From Aphrocallistes beatrix (lineage: Eukaryota; Porifera; Hexactinellida; Sceptrulophora; Aphrocallistidae): a stretch of DNA of 64,000 bases. The position numbers and the translations under genes were made by a program. The number at the start of each line of letters is the position of its first letter. Position 1 is the stretch's first letter. Location of the stretch: positions 3,100,001 to 3,164,000 of the forward strand of contig OY725496.1 of assembly GCA_963281255.1 (NCBI GenBank), written 5' to 3'. The notes beneath the pieces were generated by a model that saw only the letters and a list, made by a program, of their open reading frames with translations, was not told the DNA's origin and did no database searches. Below, piece by piece: positions 54,130-64,000 of the stretch.

Positions 54130-54500
54130 CTCAACGACTAATGTAGGGTATTTCACCACGTAGGATCCGATTTTCGCACTTTGAAAGTAATAATATGAAT
54201 ATTTAATGAGTTTTTAACATATGTATATATACATATTTTCACACCTTTTTAAAAAAACTTATTTTGAGCTAAAAGCGAGTTTTCGACGGCTAATATAGGA
54301 TATTCTAATGTGTAGATTCCGATTTTAACACTTTGAAAGTAATAATATGAATATTTAATGAGTTTTTAACATATGTATATATACATATTTTCACACCTTT
54401 TTTAAAAAAACTTATTTTGAGCTAAAAGCTTGCTCTCAATGGCAAATATAGAGTATTTTAATATGTAGATTCCAAATTTCACACTTACATAGAATGCCGT
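54130..54500. repeat. Tandem repeat, about 150 bp period
   Basis: CACTTTGAAAGTAATAATAT starts two near-identical units at about 54177 and 54329, with a degenerate third from about 54476. Each has GTAGATTCCGATTTTAACAC-like and CATATTTTCACACCTTTTT phrases. The style recalls the internal repeats of family B. 53939-54129 shows older units of the same kind. Confidence 0.7.
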
Positions 54501-54759
54501 AAGATTTGTAATTCACGATGTAATCCGATATTTATATTACATGTTCCTTCGAGTCACTTCCTGGAGCTGCACTATCGGTCTGTCGACCGACATTTTTATT
54601 TATATGGCATAAAATGTACTTGGGATCTGAGATTTTTTATTAACAAAAAATTTTAAACACAAAAAATATCTGATCCACCATTAGAGTGCAATTTAATGAG
54701 GATAATCTTCATTATTTTAAAAAAGAGTTATCGGATGTTAGAACTATTTGTCTAAGATA

Positions 54760-55510
54760 ATCAAGGCTGGCGAGAGGGGGGCAGGGGGCAAAATACCCAG
54801 GCCCCGGAACCTTGCAAGGGGCCCGGCGAAGCCGCGTCGCCCATTGCGACGTCATTTTCTGATGACTGGTAAATTAGTGCCGAATTTAGGAATGTGGGAG
54901 CCAAGAGTGCGGAAAGCGGAATATATCTTTTAAAAAATGTCCGACAGACAATTCCAGAATATGTCCTACTACATATCTTCTGATGTAGAATGTCCTACAC
55001 AGTTGGGAAGTAGTATAAATAGGAGGGCGTAATGAGGCTCCTAGGGGTGTTTTTGTTGTTGTTGTTAGTGCTGACAGGGGAGTGTTTTTATGGGATTTTA
55101 TAGGGATTTTTGCATTTTTTTGTGTTTTCTTTTTGTTTTCCTTTTGAATCATGTATCCAGAGCAAAATTTCAAATTCAGAATTATAAGAATAGATTCAAA
55201 AGTATAAAAAGATTCGTTGTTGGTGTAAATATTTATTACTTTATCTATAAAAGGAAAAGATTATAGTACGATTATATCTCTTGAAATCTAGATATACTAT
55301 ATTTCCAGACAAAACTATTTGTACACTAAATTATTTCAAATTCAAATTGTACCAAAATGGGTCTATTCTTCAAGGGAAATGCATTCAAACGGTAAAATTT
55401 TCAAATGTTTTGATTTAAAAATCGTATTCTACACATTGGATACCAATTATCGAATTATCAATTCATTGATCCGATTAATTAAAGTATTGAGCAGTCTCAC
55501 TATGTGCCAC
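54760..55510. other. Dispersed-repeat fragment and low-complexity spacer
   Basis: AAGGCTGGCGAGAGGGGGGC with AAAATACCC and GGCCCCGG matches inversely the C-rich tract at 34050-34110. Around 54930-55010, TGTCCGACAGACAATTCC and TGTCCTACTAC phrases resemble the insert at 41320-41715. No gene is recognised; the 95-codon minus-strand frame is low complexity. Confidence 0.5.
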
Positions 55511-55511
55511 T

Positions 55512-55734
55512 TACATACTTGCCAACTGTCCCGTTTTTGGCGGGACGTCCCGCTTTTTTCACTCTTCTATTGAGCTAATTTTCTCGAGTGTCCCGCTTTT
55601 ACATGAAATTTCCCCATTATGTCCCGCTTTTTTTTTACTCATGTATAATACTTTTCTATTGCGTCCCGCCATGTCCCGCGAAATTCAACGCTGCGTCCCG
55701 TTTTTATCATGGTTCAGGTTGGCATGTATGCACT
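55512..55734. mobile_element. MITE with TGTCCCG repeats
   Basis: Ends CATACTTGCCAAC and, inversely, CATACATGCCAACC, flanked by CACTTA on both sides (6 bp visible). The inside has at least six GTCCCG(C) units. Superfamily not assigned. Confidence 0.6.
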
Positions 55735-55939
55735 TACTACCATCTGTAGATTGGTTAAAGCAAGACACAAGTTGCAGTATGTGGCACAGATAGATCATTC
55801 TAACCTTTGAAATGGGTATTAAAAATCTTCTAAGTCAGTAACTTGCAGGGGCGTAGACTCGGAATGAGGATTGGTAAGGCCTTTGGGCAAGGACTCAGGA
55901 TTGGTGGGCCATTTTGGACAAATCGTATTATGGCTAATC

Positions 55940-56029
55940 TTCTATATTAAAACGCTAGGATTTGTTTGTTTGTCCGAATTGATTGAGAATTGGCAAGTTG
56001 TAGAGATACGAAAATTGGTATGTAGGTGT
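55940..56029 (+). mobile_element. Family B head fragment
   Basis: TCTATATTAAAACGCTAGGA, a TTTG run, then TCCGAATTGATTGAGAATTG through TGGTATGTAGGTGT. It is cut off by the LTR that starts at 56030 and shows the likely outer 5' edge of family B. Confidence 0.7.
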
Positions 56030-56192
56030 TGTGAATTACTGAGAGAGAAAGAATAATACGTAGCAGTAAGATAAGAGATACCTAACAAGGTTGGTAACTA
56101 ATCAATATACTATAAGTGATCTGTAAGTAGTCCTATTCTAAGGTGACTTGGGTGGTCTGGTTAGTAGCTGATTCGGTTCTATACTAATATCA
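56030..56192 (-). repeat. LTR of a gypsy remnant
   Basis: 163 bp, TGTGAATTACTGAGAGAGAA to ATACTAATATCA on the plus strand. Directly next to it, CTTTCCCTTCC (56193-56203) is a polypurine tract on the minus strand. This is therefore the 3' LTR of a minus-strand element. No partner LTR is seen. Confidence 0.7.
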
Positions 56193-56573
56193 CTTTCCCT
56201 TCCGAAGAGGTTCGATCACGAGGGTTTCCCTGTACCTGTGCGGTTTTTGCACATGCGTCCCGAGCGGGTGAATCGTGGTACACCGCTTTGTCGGAGTTTC
56301 CAGTGGGAATCTTACTTTCTTGCTGCGTGGAAGCCTGGCTTGTGTCCTGGGGAATCGAGTATCGTCCGAGCAGTTGGCCTCGTGGTTACCATCCATCTCA
56401 CTCGGGTCATCGGGTACGAAGGTATACTCTAGCTGGAGAGGATTGAGATTTTCATTTGGTACGACTTTGCACCGGTCCAGATGTACAATCTTCGTTCTCC
56501 CATCCCCGGTGTCGATAGTGACATTTGGGGGCCTGGTTGCAGTCACTTTGAATGGTCCATTATATCGCGGGTC

Positions 56574-57416
56574 TGTCATGCTATATATGGTCCCCCCTAC
56601 AGTTGGTCCGGCCGGACCATCCATGGCGCCGTGGATGCTCCCGCCGGACCATGTACGGCGCCATGGATGGTCCCCTTTCGCCATATAATGTCCCCCCTCG
56701 GACCATGTATGGCGCCATGTATGGTCTGACCGGACCATGTATAGCGCCATGGACGGTCCCCTTTGTCATATAATATACTTTTCGACTATTCACGGCGTCG
56801 CAAATTCATTCCTAAGCATGCCCCTTGCTTACCCCTATTTGCAAAATAATAGAGAACTAATACTTGTACTAATAACTACTATAATGGTACTACTAATCTA
56901 ATTCACCAGAGGACTAAATTACTAAGTGCTATTATTTTTCATCAGATTTTTTCTTGACACTCTTCACACAGCCATCTCACTTTCTTATCTTCAAGCGCTT
57001 CTTTAGGTACTGAAACGCAGTGAACATGATACCAGCTTTTACATTCACTGCATGCCACCATGTCACCAATTGACGACTCATATGTAACCAAATAAGGGTT
57101 TTTATATACATACCTACTAGACATAATTATTGAATCAGAGAATATTGAATGATGTATAAGTGAAGTGTTATATTATTATTTCTCTCTATTAAGGTTCTAA
57201 GCTTTATAAATTATTGTCACCAAATATTGGTTGGGCCTACCCCTATTTAATGTATTGCCAAATACTAGATTGATTGAGACAATAAACTAAAGTAAAAATG
57301 CAAATACAATGTTAAGAGAGCACATTTCCTGTAATATTAATAGGGGGGACCATCCACGGCTGCCGTGGATGGTCCGGCCGGACCAGTTACGGCGGCGGAC
57401 CACTTACGGCGTGACA
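56574..57416 (-). mobile_element. Ginger-like non-autonomous element carrying a PHD finger
   Basis: 843 bp with ends TGTCATGC and, inversely, TGTCACGC, flanked by GGTC at 56570-56573 and 57417-57420. Short TGT-starting ends with 4 bp duplications are the reported signature of Ginger elements. Subterminal regions are palindrome-rich (GGTCCGGCCGGACC, CATGGCGCCATG). It splits a gypsy integrase exactly between SLD and PRYNGPF. Confidence 0.75.
56942..57124 (-). CDS. PHD-finger ORF inside the Ginger-like element
   Basis: 60 residues with ACSECKSWYHVHCVSVP, then RWLCEECQEK. This is the second half of a PHD finger: C-x2-C, H-x2-C, W-x-C-x2-C. PHD fingers read histone tails and are reported in some Ginger transposases. 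The first Cys pair is not visible in this frame, so this is likely the C-terminal exon of a lost transposase. Could instead be a captured host exon. Confidence 0.65.
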   Translation of the reverse strand: MSSRYVYKNPYLVTYESSIGDMVACSECKSWYHVHCVSVPKEALEDKKVRWLCEECQEKI

Positions 57417-57960
57417 GGTCCAGGCTATCAGTCTTAGCATCGTTCCGGAGAAAAATCTGATCACCGGACTTGACGTCTGTAGCCTTCCTTCCCATATTGA
57501 AGGTTTTCTTCATATCATCTCGATATATCTATAAATTCGCTCGAGCTGCATCGACGGAACTTTCAACTGCACTCGACACTTCGTGGTACCGACACTCAGG
57601 CGTGAGATTTGGGTCTTGCATGTAGGTCCTTAGAGGATGAGCGGGCTCGACTCCATGCATTATGTGGAACGGGGCAAGTCTGGTACTCGTGCTCGGGAGC
57701 GTATTTAGTGTAGGGCCATTTCTTGGAGGATTGATGGCCAGCAGTCTTTTTCCAACTTTCGGTCGGCAAGCATACACCTTAGGGTCTGCTTTACAGTCTG
57801 TATTAGATTGAACCAGTCAATAAAATAATTTTCTAACTTTTAATATCAAGTTGGTTTGTACTGAAAATGCTAGTCACACCAGGCTGGTTACTTGGGATCA
57901 TGCTGTGATCATTATTATCAGTTAATCAATAAATGAAATTATTTTTTAGCATTTTCTCAG

Positions 57961-58252
57961 GATGCTCGGTACTCACATCCCCTCCCAAGATTTCTACAGT
58001 CTGAGAAGGCAATGCTTGTTAGAAAATGAATTGTTTACAGATCCTTACTTCCCTCCAGAGGCTAGCTCTCTCTTTTTCAGTCGGGAACCTCCGGCTAATT
58101 TCGTTTGGAAGCGTATTACCGATTTCTGCTCAGATCCTCAATTGTATGTGGACGGAGCTAGTCGGTTTGATGTGACTCAAGGCGCTTTAGGAGATTGTTG
58201 GCTTATTTCTGCTATGGCATCTCTTACACAGAATCCTTCACTTCTCAATATG
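57961..58252 (+). CDS. Calpain, first visible protease exon
   Basis: Follows an acceptor TTTTCTCAG and reads LFTDPYFPPEASSLFFS, FVWKRITDFCSDPQLYVDGA, then GALGDCWLISAMASLT. The catalytic Cys is at codon 79 of the frame that starts at 57962. Ends at a GTTTGT donor in phase 0. Calpains are calcium-regulated cytosolic cysteine proteases. An upstream exon may exist, since the acceptor lies just before the first Met. Confidence 0.9.
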
Positions 58253-58978
58253 GTTTGTTAGGATATATCATTGTAAGAGAGTTTGGAATCCGGATAGTAT
58301 CCGGTTAGCAATGTCATTACATCTATCCGGTATCCGGATGGCAATTAGTCAGATATCCGGATATTTAAGAAAATATTGGGTGTGATTGATAATTAGTCAT
58401 AGGAGTCGATAGAGTCAGTTTTATTATATTTTTTACAATTTGATTGTTATTGTTGTATTTCAATTGTCTGGGATAATTATTTTGTTAACTCGTCTTAGAA
58501 TCCATAATTCTTCATAAATATGTTTATTGTGGAAACCTAACTGTAGGGATATATAATAATAATTTATAGTATATTACATGCACAATTTAATTTTATATAA
58601 CTAAGTTTTGTACGTACAAACTGTTAGAAGGATATCCGATATAGGTGAATGACGAATACTTCCAAAACTAATTATAAGTACATACTTTGGGGTTTGCATA
58701 ATAGTAAGTCGTGTTTTGCGTGAAATTCGCTGGCAGCTAAGCAAACTTGTATTCTGTCCACAGCAATCTTATAAGCATGAATGCAACGTATCAACTTGAG
58801 CCGTGATAAGAGGGACGTGGCGTTGAATTTCGTAGGAAATGGCGGGCAGCGATATATGCATAAATCATACTAAAGTCTGATCTCAGATTCGAAATATAAA
58901 CATTCTAATTATTCATAGTTGAACATATCTAATAAATTGTTCAACTCAATGAATAATCCTATCATCCTGAGCCATCAT

Positions 58979-59301
58979 ACAGGCCTCTCAACTCTCACGA
59001 TCTCGTCGTGTGTCTCACGATTTAGAGCCAGTGTACGTAATACTATTTTCCCATATACAGTCAGGGTTGCTTATTGTGAACCACCAGGGGACCAAAAATC
59101 TGTTCATAATAGAGATACTTCATATTAAGCGAACTTGATTCAATACAAATCCTATCTAAAAAATGAAATTGGGACCAGGAGGTTAGTTCATAATAAACGA
59201 ATGTTCATATTAAGCGGGTTAATAATAAGCGACCCTGACTGTATCACGATTTGTCACTTGCCATCACACGATTTAGTTAAATTCCAGATTGAGAGGCCTG
59301 T
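58979..59301. mobile_element. MITE with ACAGGCCTCTCAA ends
   Basis: Ends ACAGGCCTCTCAA and TTGAGAGGCCTGT, flanked by ATCAT (58974-58978 and 59302-59306). The related repeat at 31955-31990 reads straight through (GAGCCACCATAGGTAA), confirming an insertion. Superfamily unclear with a 5 bp duplication. Confidence 0.75.
59058..59241. mobile_element. MITE, TA target site, nested in the previous MITE
   Basis: 184 bp, CAGTCAGGGTTGCTTATTGT to AATAAGCGACCCTGACTG, flanked by TA. Close relative of 4109-4286. Confidence 0.88.
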
Positions 59302-59763
59302 ATCATAGGTAATTCATTGCCATCATGTATAGTGATTAAAATAAGAGTATGTGGCATTAGGTGACACTGATTGATAATTACAAAAGTTAGGACTGAATGG
59401 TTAATTAGAAAAATTCAACTGTGACTAATTAGAATGTGTATTATTCGAATCTGGGTTCCAATTAGCTGTATCCCATACAGTTTAGACGTAATGTTCTTCG
59501 TGAATACACCCATTTTAGTACAATTTGTATGTGAAATAATGAAATTTTCAAATACTTTTATCTATAATTCCTGAATCGGGGCAGGATCATATAGGAAAAT
59601 CTAGATACCCTGAATTCTGTTCTGTCCCTGAAATTATGTGTCTATATATTCCTGGAGGATCCCGTCCCGCACTGGGAATCAAGCATACCCTCTTGATATT
59701 AGAACTATTGCTCATAAGCACACCCTAGTGTTATAATATGCTCTTATGGAAACAATTTGACAG

Positions 59764-59982
59764 GTGGTCCCGAAAGATCAAAGCTTCGAGAAGCTGTATG
59801 CTGGAATATTTCATTTCAGGATTTGGCACTTTGGCGAGTGGGTAGATGTGGTGGTGGATGATTACCTCCCAACTTTTAATGGACGATTAGTGTTTGCACA
59901 TTCAACAGAGAGAAATGAATTTTGGTCTGCCTTGTTAGAAAAGGCATATGCCAAACTACATGGATCTTACGAGTCATTAAAG
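59764..59982 (+). CDS. Calpain, second visible exon
   Basis: [40 protein letters not shown] and [20 protein letters not shown] are the conserved stretch after the active-site Cys. Borders TTTGACAG and AAG/GTATTT, phase 0 on both sides. Confidence 0.9.
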
Positions 59983-60540
59983 GTATTTCTATTTTCTAAA
60001 TTCCTGTATGCAGAGTAATGTCTTTTCCAGTCTGCTTATATAGTTCAGGAATGGTACATATAGTTGTTAAGATTCCATAGCCTTGAAGACCCTGGGTGAA
60101 CCGTTGATAGCTAATCTCTACCATATATTTCAAAGTTCTTCAAAATGTTATAATATGACATTGCGAAAATATTCATTATATTCGTTATTGTTACACACTG
60201 AGAAAATTGACTTATACAAAGCGCTTCACCCACTTGCTTGTCACAGCTGGCGAACACTTCTTCAACACTTTCAGAGGTGCCCATGGGAGCCTAATATTGA
60301 ATACTCAGGTTAAATTCACAATATATTAGAGGTTACAAGGTGTTACCATGCATAATGTTTGAACATTTTGACCAATGCGGGATGATAATGTAGAAAATAT
60401 TACTCTGTATTTGTTTGTCCATTTTAGCAGTTGTGGCATTTACATATGTCGTGATATAAGAATATAAGTCAATACATTTAACCCTTTTATGATGGAGGGC
60501 ATCTGGTAACCCTGATATAATGTATTCTCTTCTAACACAG

Positions 60541-60894
60541 GGCGGGAGAACATCAGAAGCAATGGAGGATTTCACAGGTGGAGTGAAGGAGGTTGTTGAT
60601 ATGACTGATGAATCATCAGACACCGATTTATTCTCCCTTCTGATAAATACGCAAAGGAAAATGGGCCTCATTTGCTGCTCCATCAGGAAAACCGGGCCTG
60701 AGGAGGGAGAGGTGAGCCTAGATAACGGGCTGGTAGCTGGTCATGCTTACTCTGTGACCGATGCTAGGAAGGTAGATGTTAGAGGTATCGGAAAGTTAGA
60801 TATGGTTCGTGTTCGAAACCCATGGGGCAATGGAAAGGAGTGGACAGGCGCTTGGTCTGATAACAGCACGGAATGGAATTTAGTTTCTTCCCAG
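60541..60894 (+). CDS. Calpain, third visible exon
   Basis: Resumes GGRTSEAMEDFTGGVKE, then LVAGHAYSVTDA with the catalytic His and RVRNPWGNGKEWTGAWSD with the catalytic Asn. All three catalytic residues are therefore present across the exons. Borders AACACAG and CAG/GTATTT. The remainder of the protease core and the C2-like and penta-EF-hand parts, if any, should follow but were not found before 64000. Confidence 0.9.
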
Positions 60895-62004
60895 GTATTT
60901 GTGTTCTTATAGTATCGTTGCAATGTGTATTAGGCATGTTTAATTTACGGGACGGTGTCCTGGTAAATAAGTACAACAAATGCTTTTTTTTGCTTTCGTT
61001 GACAATTGTAGTATAAAGTATCCTGTTATGTTGCAGTCAGAATGCGTTTCCAGTCGAAACGCGTTTCAACTAGTCGAAACGCGTTTCGACTAGTCAAAAT
61101 GCGTTTCCACTGGAAATAGAATATCATGGGTTATTTTTAACTTCAGTGTACTAATTTTAATTAAAATGGTGACTTTATATTTAAATTACCAGAATTTAGT
61201 TCCTTGTTCACATATCTGTTGAATATATCTTATATGGTAGATGATTAATATTTTCCTTATTGTTTCACCACATATTTTTTTGCCCATTCACTGTGTTCAG
61301 GTAATTTGTGAGAATTGATAACAGTATGTGTTTATAAATATATTTGAAGAATAATATTATAAGAATATAATCTCTTAATCTACATTCTCCCTATGTATTT
61401 CGATTTCTTAATTAATCAGAATCCATATATGGAACTAGAGTCATTTTTAAATTTATAAATAGCATGTGAATGAATATTTTTTTATAACCGAGACTCAAGA
61501 TGAACATGGAATTGTTATTGATTGCCAGAAGCGAGAGGTTAGTTGTAGACTAGTCATGACCGTAGCCACCGGTACTGTAGGTCCGATTCAATCTGACCAC
61601 TTTTGAAGAATTTTATACCAAAAGCATCATTTGTTACAGTCGGACTGGTTTCAACTGGACCACCTTTTGTTCCAACCGGACCACTTGAAACCTGATGCCT
61701 ACGGCCTTGCTAGTAGTATAGTAAGACCACTACTGTTAGTAGTAAACCTGTTTCCGCTCCTCAAATATCTCTTGTGAGGACACGGACAGCATTTCATTAT
61801 CATAATCTCATTATTTAATTACACGTAGGTATATCAATTACCTTGCAAAAATATTGCTACTGACATCCTATGATATACAAGTGTACTAGTACAATTTAAC
61901 ATCGTTAATGAATGAAATAGATACATTCTTAAATGCGTTGAATAGTTAAGATCCAACAGAAAGGTTCAATATTTCGATTTAGGGTCAGTTATGGCAAGGT
62001 GGCA
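60895..62004. other. Calpain intron sequence with a palindrome
   Basis: TTTAATTTACGGGACGG near 60945 is a fragment of the 30489-30721 family. At 61050-61115, TCGAAACGCGTTTC(G/A)ACTAGT repeats form a palindrome. Near 61560-61720, TCCGA/TCGGA and GGACCAC repeats suggest another small element. No exon recognised. Confidence 0.5.
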
Positions 62005-62347
62005 CAGAGTTGCACGCGGGCCGAAATTTGTAATCGCGGCCCGCAATTTTAAGTTAATCCGGCCCGCAACTAAATTATTCGCCCCGCAAAAAGCCCGCAT
62101 AAATATTTTTGGCCCACTTTGTAAGTTACTAACTATAGAGATACACTTAGGGAATCCTTTTATGGGAGTGAGTTTCTGCAAGCACAAATAAGTGGAAATT
62201 AACAAAGTTCCATTTACGTAAGTATTCCTTAATTGGTACCTCGTGACAGTTAAAAACATCGTCTCGGTTGTCATCGCGGGGAGCCCTGCCAATATTTCCG
62301 GTCCGCGGAGCCCGCAAACTATTATATTCGGCCCGCGTGCAACTCTG
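62005..62347. mobile_element. hAT-type MITE, 8 bp target duplication
   Basis: 343 bp, ends CAGAGTTGCACGCGGGCC and GGCCCGCGTGCAACTCTG, flanked by AGGTGGCA at 61997-62004 and 62348-62355. Same family as 26104-26513 and largely collinear with it. Confidence 0.9.
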
Positions 62348-63130
62348 AGGTGGCACCTAAAGATGGAAGAAAACTTCAGTAACAGAAACTTTTACTCCTG
62401 TTCCGTTCATTTTTGCTATTAAATTCTTTTCGGAATTTTCAAGAGAAATAGAGACTTAGCTAGCAACATATCTCAAAACCTTATTAATATGGATGGTGAA
62501 AATTTACATTTCCTCCATATAGAAACACAATCCTTAATCTTATGTTTTGTATGAGCAACCAAAGTTTAGACATTGTTCTAGTAGAAATTTGACATTAAAT
62601 ACAGTACAAATTTAGATGCGGGCAGGGCGGCTGAAGCAAGTTTCCAACAAACAGTGACCATATTATGTTCTTTTCACGAACCTAGATAAATATATGCAAT
62701 TCCCCGCTCCAAAAGACTAGGGATTATGTCCCTACATGATTAATATTTGAGTATCGGAAGCATGCCATTAGTCTGAAAGCATTTAGCTCATGCGCGTATG
62801 CAGACAGTTGAGAAGAAACGCGATAAGAGCAACCTGTAATTTATGTGGTCTTGATGAATTCAAGATGATTACCATTTTATCCATCTAGTATTCCAATATT
62901 CCTTAACAACAATGAAATTGACACTGTTAACTTGTTAATTGTTCTCAGCGATATATTGTCCAAAAATAGGTCAAATGATAAATGTATAACCGAATATTCG
63001 TCTAGATAATCGATCCATATTAAGCCTTCTCAAAACAGCCTACCCTAGTCCCTCTTCGTTCCACCCCTAATTAAGTCTAATGATGACTAAATAAATAAAT
63101 TTATCCCCTAAATATTGTCTAAATAAGATT
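62348..63130. other. No recognisable gene
   Basis: AT-rich intron or spacer sequence without paired ends or coding frames that I can assign. Confidence 0.4.
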
Positions 63131-63620
63131 GATGTTCTTAAATTCCCCACCGTTATCGCTCTGTAGAATGTGCGGTGGTCCCAACAAACAAAATACGTCT
63201 AGAAGATTATCAACAACTTCTCGTGCTGACTTGCTCAAATGAGGGAGCATAACAAATTTGGTAAGGTGGTCCTGATATGCCATTAAGAAGTTGTATGGTC
63301 TGTTAATTTCTGGTGTATTTTGCAGGTCGATTAGGTCAATTTGGCCCCTCGAAGCAATATCTGAACACGTATTGGTTTTGTGACCGTAGATTTCAGTTGC
63401 CTTTTACATTTCTGAAGTTCGCACTCACTACACGATTTGATAAATAATTGGACCACTTCTTTGGAAATTCCGGAATACTTCTGTTTAAGCACTACTGACA
63501 TCCGGTCTCTTCCAAGGTGCCTTTCTCCCTCAGTGTGGACAGCATTTCGAAGAGCGATTCTTTGGATACGACTCTCAATAGATCCTGTGAGTTTAGCACT
63601 CGACTATATAGGAATTTAAC
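63131..63620 (-). pseudogene. KRBA2/SCAND3-type integrase fragment
   Basis: The minus strand encodes a zinc finger part (HTEGERHLGRDRM ... SCSECELQKC) and, after a frameshift near 63370, the core: RGQIDLIDLQ with the first Asp, YQDHLTKFVMLPHLS, and LQSDNGGEFKN with the second Asp. It stops soon after at 63131. This sequence style is that of the Gypsy-derived integrase in vertebrate KRBA2 and SCAND3 and related transposons. It is in antisense orientation within the presumed calpain intron. 63621-64000 holds nothing recognised. Confidence 0.75.
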
Positions 63621-64000
63621 AGATTGTGACTGTTTTACTACATATTTTTTCCTAATATTGTAGTACCTTTGGCTATTAGCTCCGATTAGCTCTTAGAGGC
63701 CCAGAATAAATGCGGATGATATCTGTAATCTGAGCTGAACTGAGGACAGACTGATATGATTCAATGGAATTGTTGAATTTTTCCCGAGGGGATATCATGA
63801 CTGCGATTGTATTGTCTTTTGTTATAATTTTCTGTATTTATCTTCTCAAGAAATAAATGCCTAAATGTATTGCCCATAAAGTTTGTCCAATTGACGTATT
63901 TAGACAGCTCAAACTAATCCATTCCGAAACCGTCTTCGCGTGATACGTAATTGAATATGACCAGTTTTGATAACCATTATGTTCTTCTTTATTATATGTT

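Larger units (their letters stand above)
56193..57800 (-). pseudogene. Gypsy integrase C-terminal remnant, split by a Ginger-like insert
   Basis: The upstream part (57529-57780) encodes NTLPSTSTRLAPFHIMHGVE, the region after the catalytic core, then an in-frame TAG, then MGRKATDVKSGDQIFLRND. After the 843 bp insert the same frame gives DPRYNGPFKVTATRPPNVTI, the GPY/F module, and a 120-residue tail to the stop near 56193. Everything upstream is missing beyond about 57800, where calpain sequence soon begins. Confidence 0.8.
58253..59763. other. Calpain intron with nested MITEs
   Basis: Begins with TATCCGG/CCGGATA-rich palindromes (58285-58370). Also holds the repeat shared with 31935-32340 and the nested pair at 58979-59301. 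No coding sequence otherwise. Confidence 0.6.

Noticed and set aside
54886..55173. 95-codon minus-strand frame rich in Lys and Thr
   Set aside because: Low-complexity translation of T/G-rich spacer without conserved motif.
1..64000. tRNA and rRNA genes
   Set aside because: No cloverleaf with A and B boxes or rRNA core sequence was recognised; a covariance-model search would be needed to exclude diverged genes.

Overview
The window reads as animal nuclear DNA: AT-rich, with spliced genes, a calpain, NHL beta-propeller proteins, a THAP finger, and target-site-duplicated insertions of many metazoan transposon superfamilies. No RNA gene, operon or bacterial signal was seen. The two NHL proteins and the short introns would suit an early-branching metazoan such as a sponge, but that placement is only a guess.

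Layout. 1-5.4 kb: repeats, an integrase exon fragment and a THAP exon. 5377-9643 and 43474-52570: the two arms of a 4.3 kb inverted duplication about 34 kb apart, each with an intact 277-residue NHL gene. 9.8-16.9 kb: a multi-exon Gypsy-integrase-like transposase of Ginger type ending in an OTU protease domain, riddled with small insertions. 17315-25594: an 8.3 kb element with 184 bp terminal inverted repeats and a perfect 9 bp target duplication (Mutator-like); it holds a decayed transposase joined to a second OTU domain, a fold-back element, and an intact 675-codon RAG1/Transib-type transposase. 26-31 kb: a second integrase fragment, a coiled-coil NHL gene and a 1.8 kb fold-back element. 34.5-44.1 kb: a 5'-truncated Ty3/gypsy retroelement broken by at least six insertions. 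44367-49035: a complete, young Ty3/gypsy element with two LTRs, inserted in the right arm; the left arm preserves its empty site. 51.4-53.9 kb: a Tc1 element inside a hAT-like element inside a tail-hairpin repeat. 56.0-57.8 kb: a third gypsy remnant split by a Ginger-like element carrying a PHD finger. 57961-60894: three exons of a calpain whose last intron runs out of the window and contains a KRBA2-type integrase fragment.

How the parts relate. Host-like genes are few (calpain, NHL proteins, perhaps THAP); the rest is nested mobile DNA. Nesting and target duplications give an order: tail-hairpin repeat, then hAT-like element, then Tc1, then inverted duplication, then the young LTR element. 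Many frameshifts in retroelement genes lie in or near homopolymers, so some may be sequencing errors rather than decay.

The most notable observations are the RAG1/Transib-type transposase inside a Mutator-like element, two different transposase classes each joined to an OTU domain, and an LTR element whose priming site is complementary to its own LTR.
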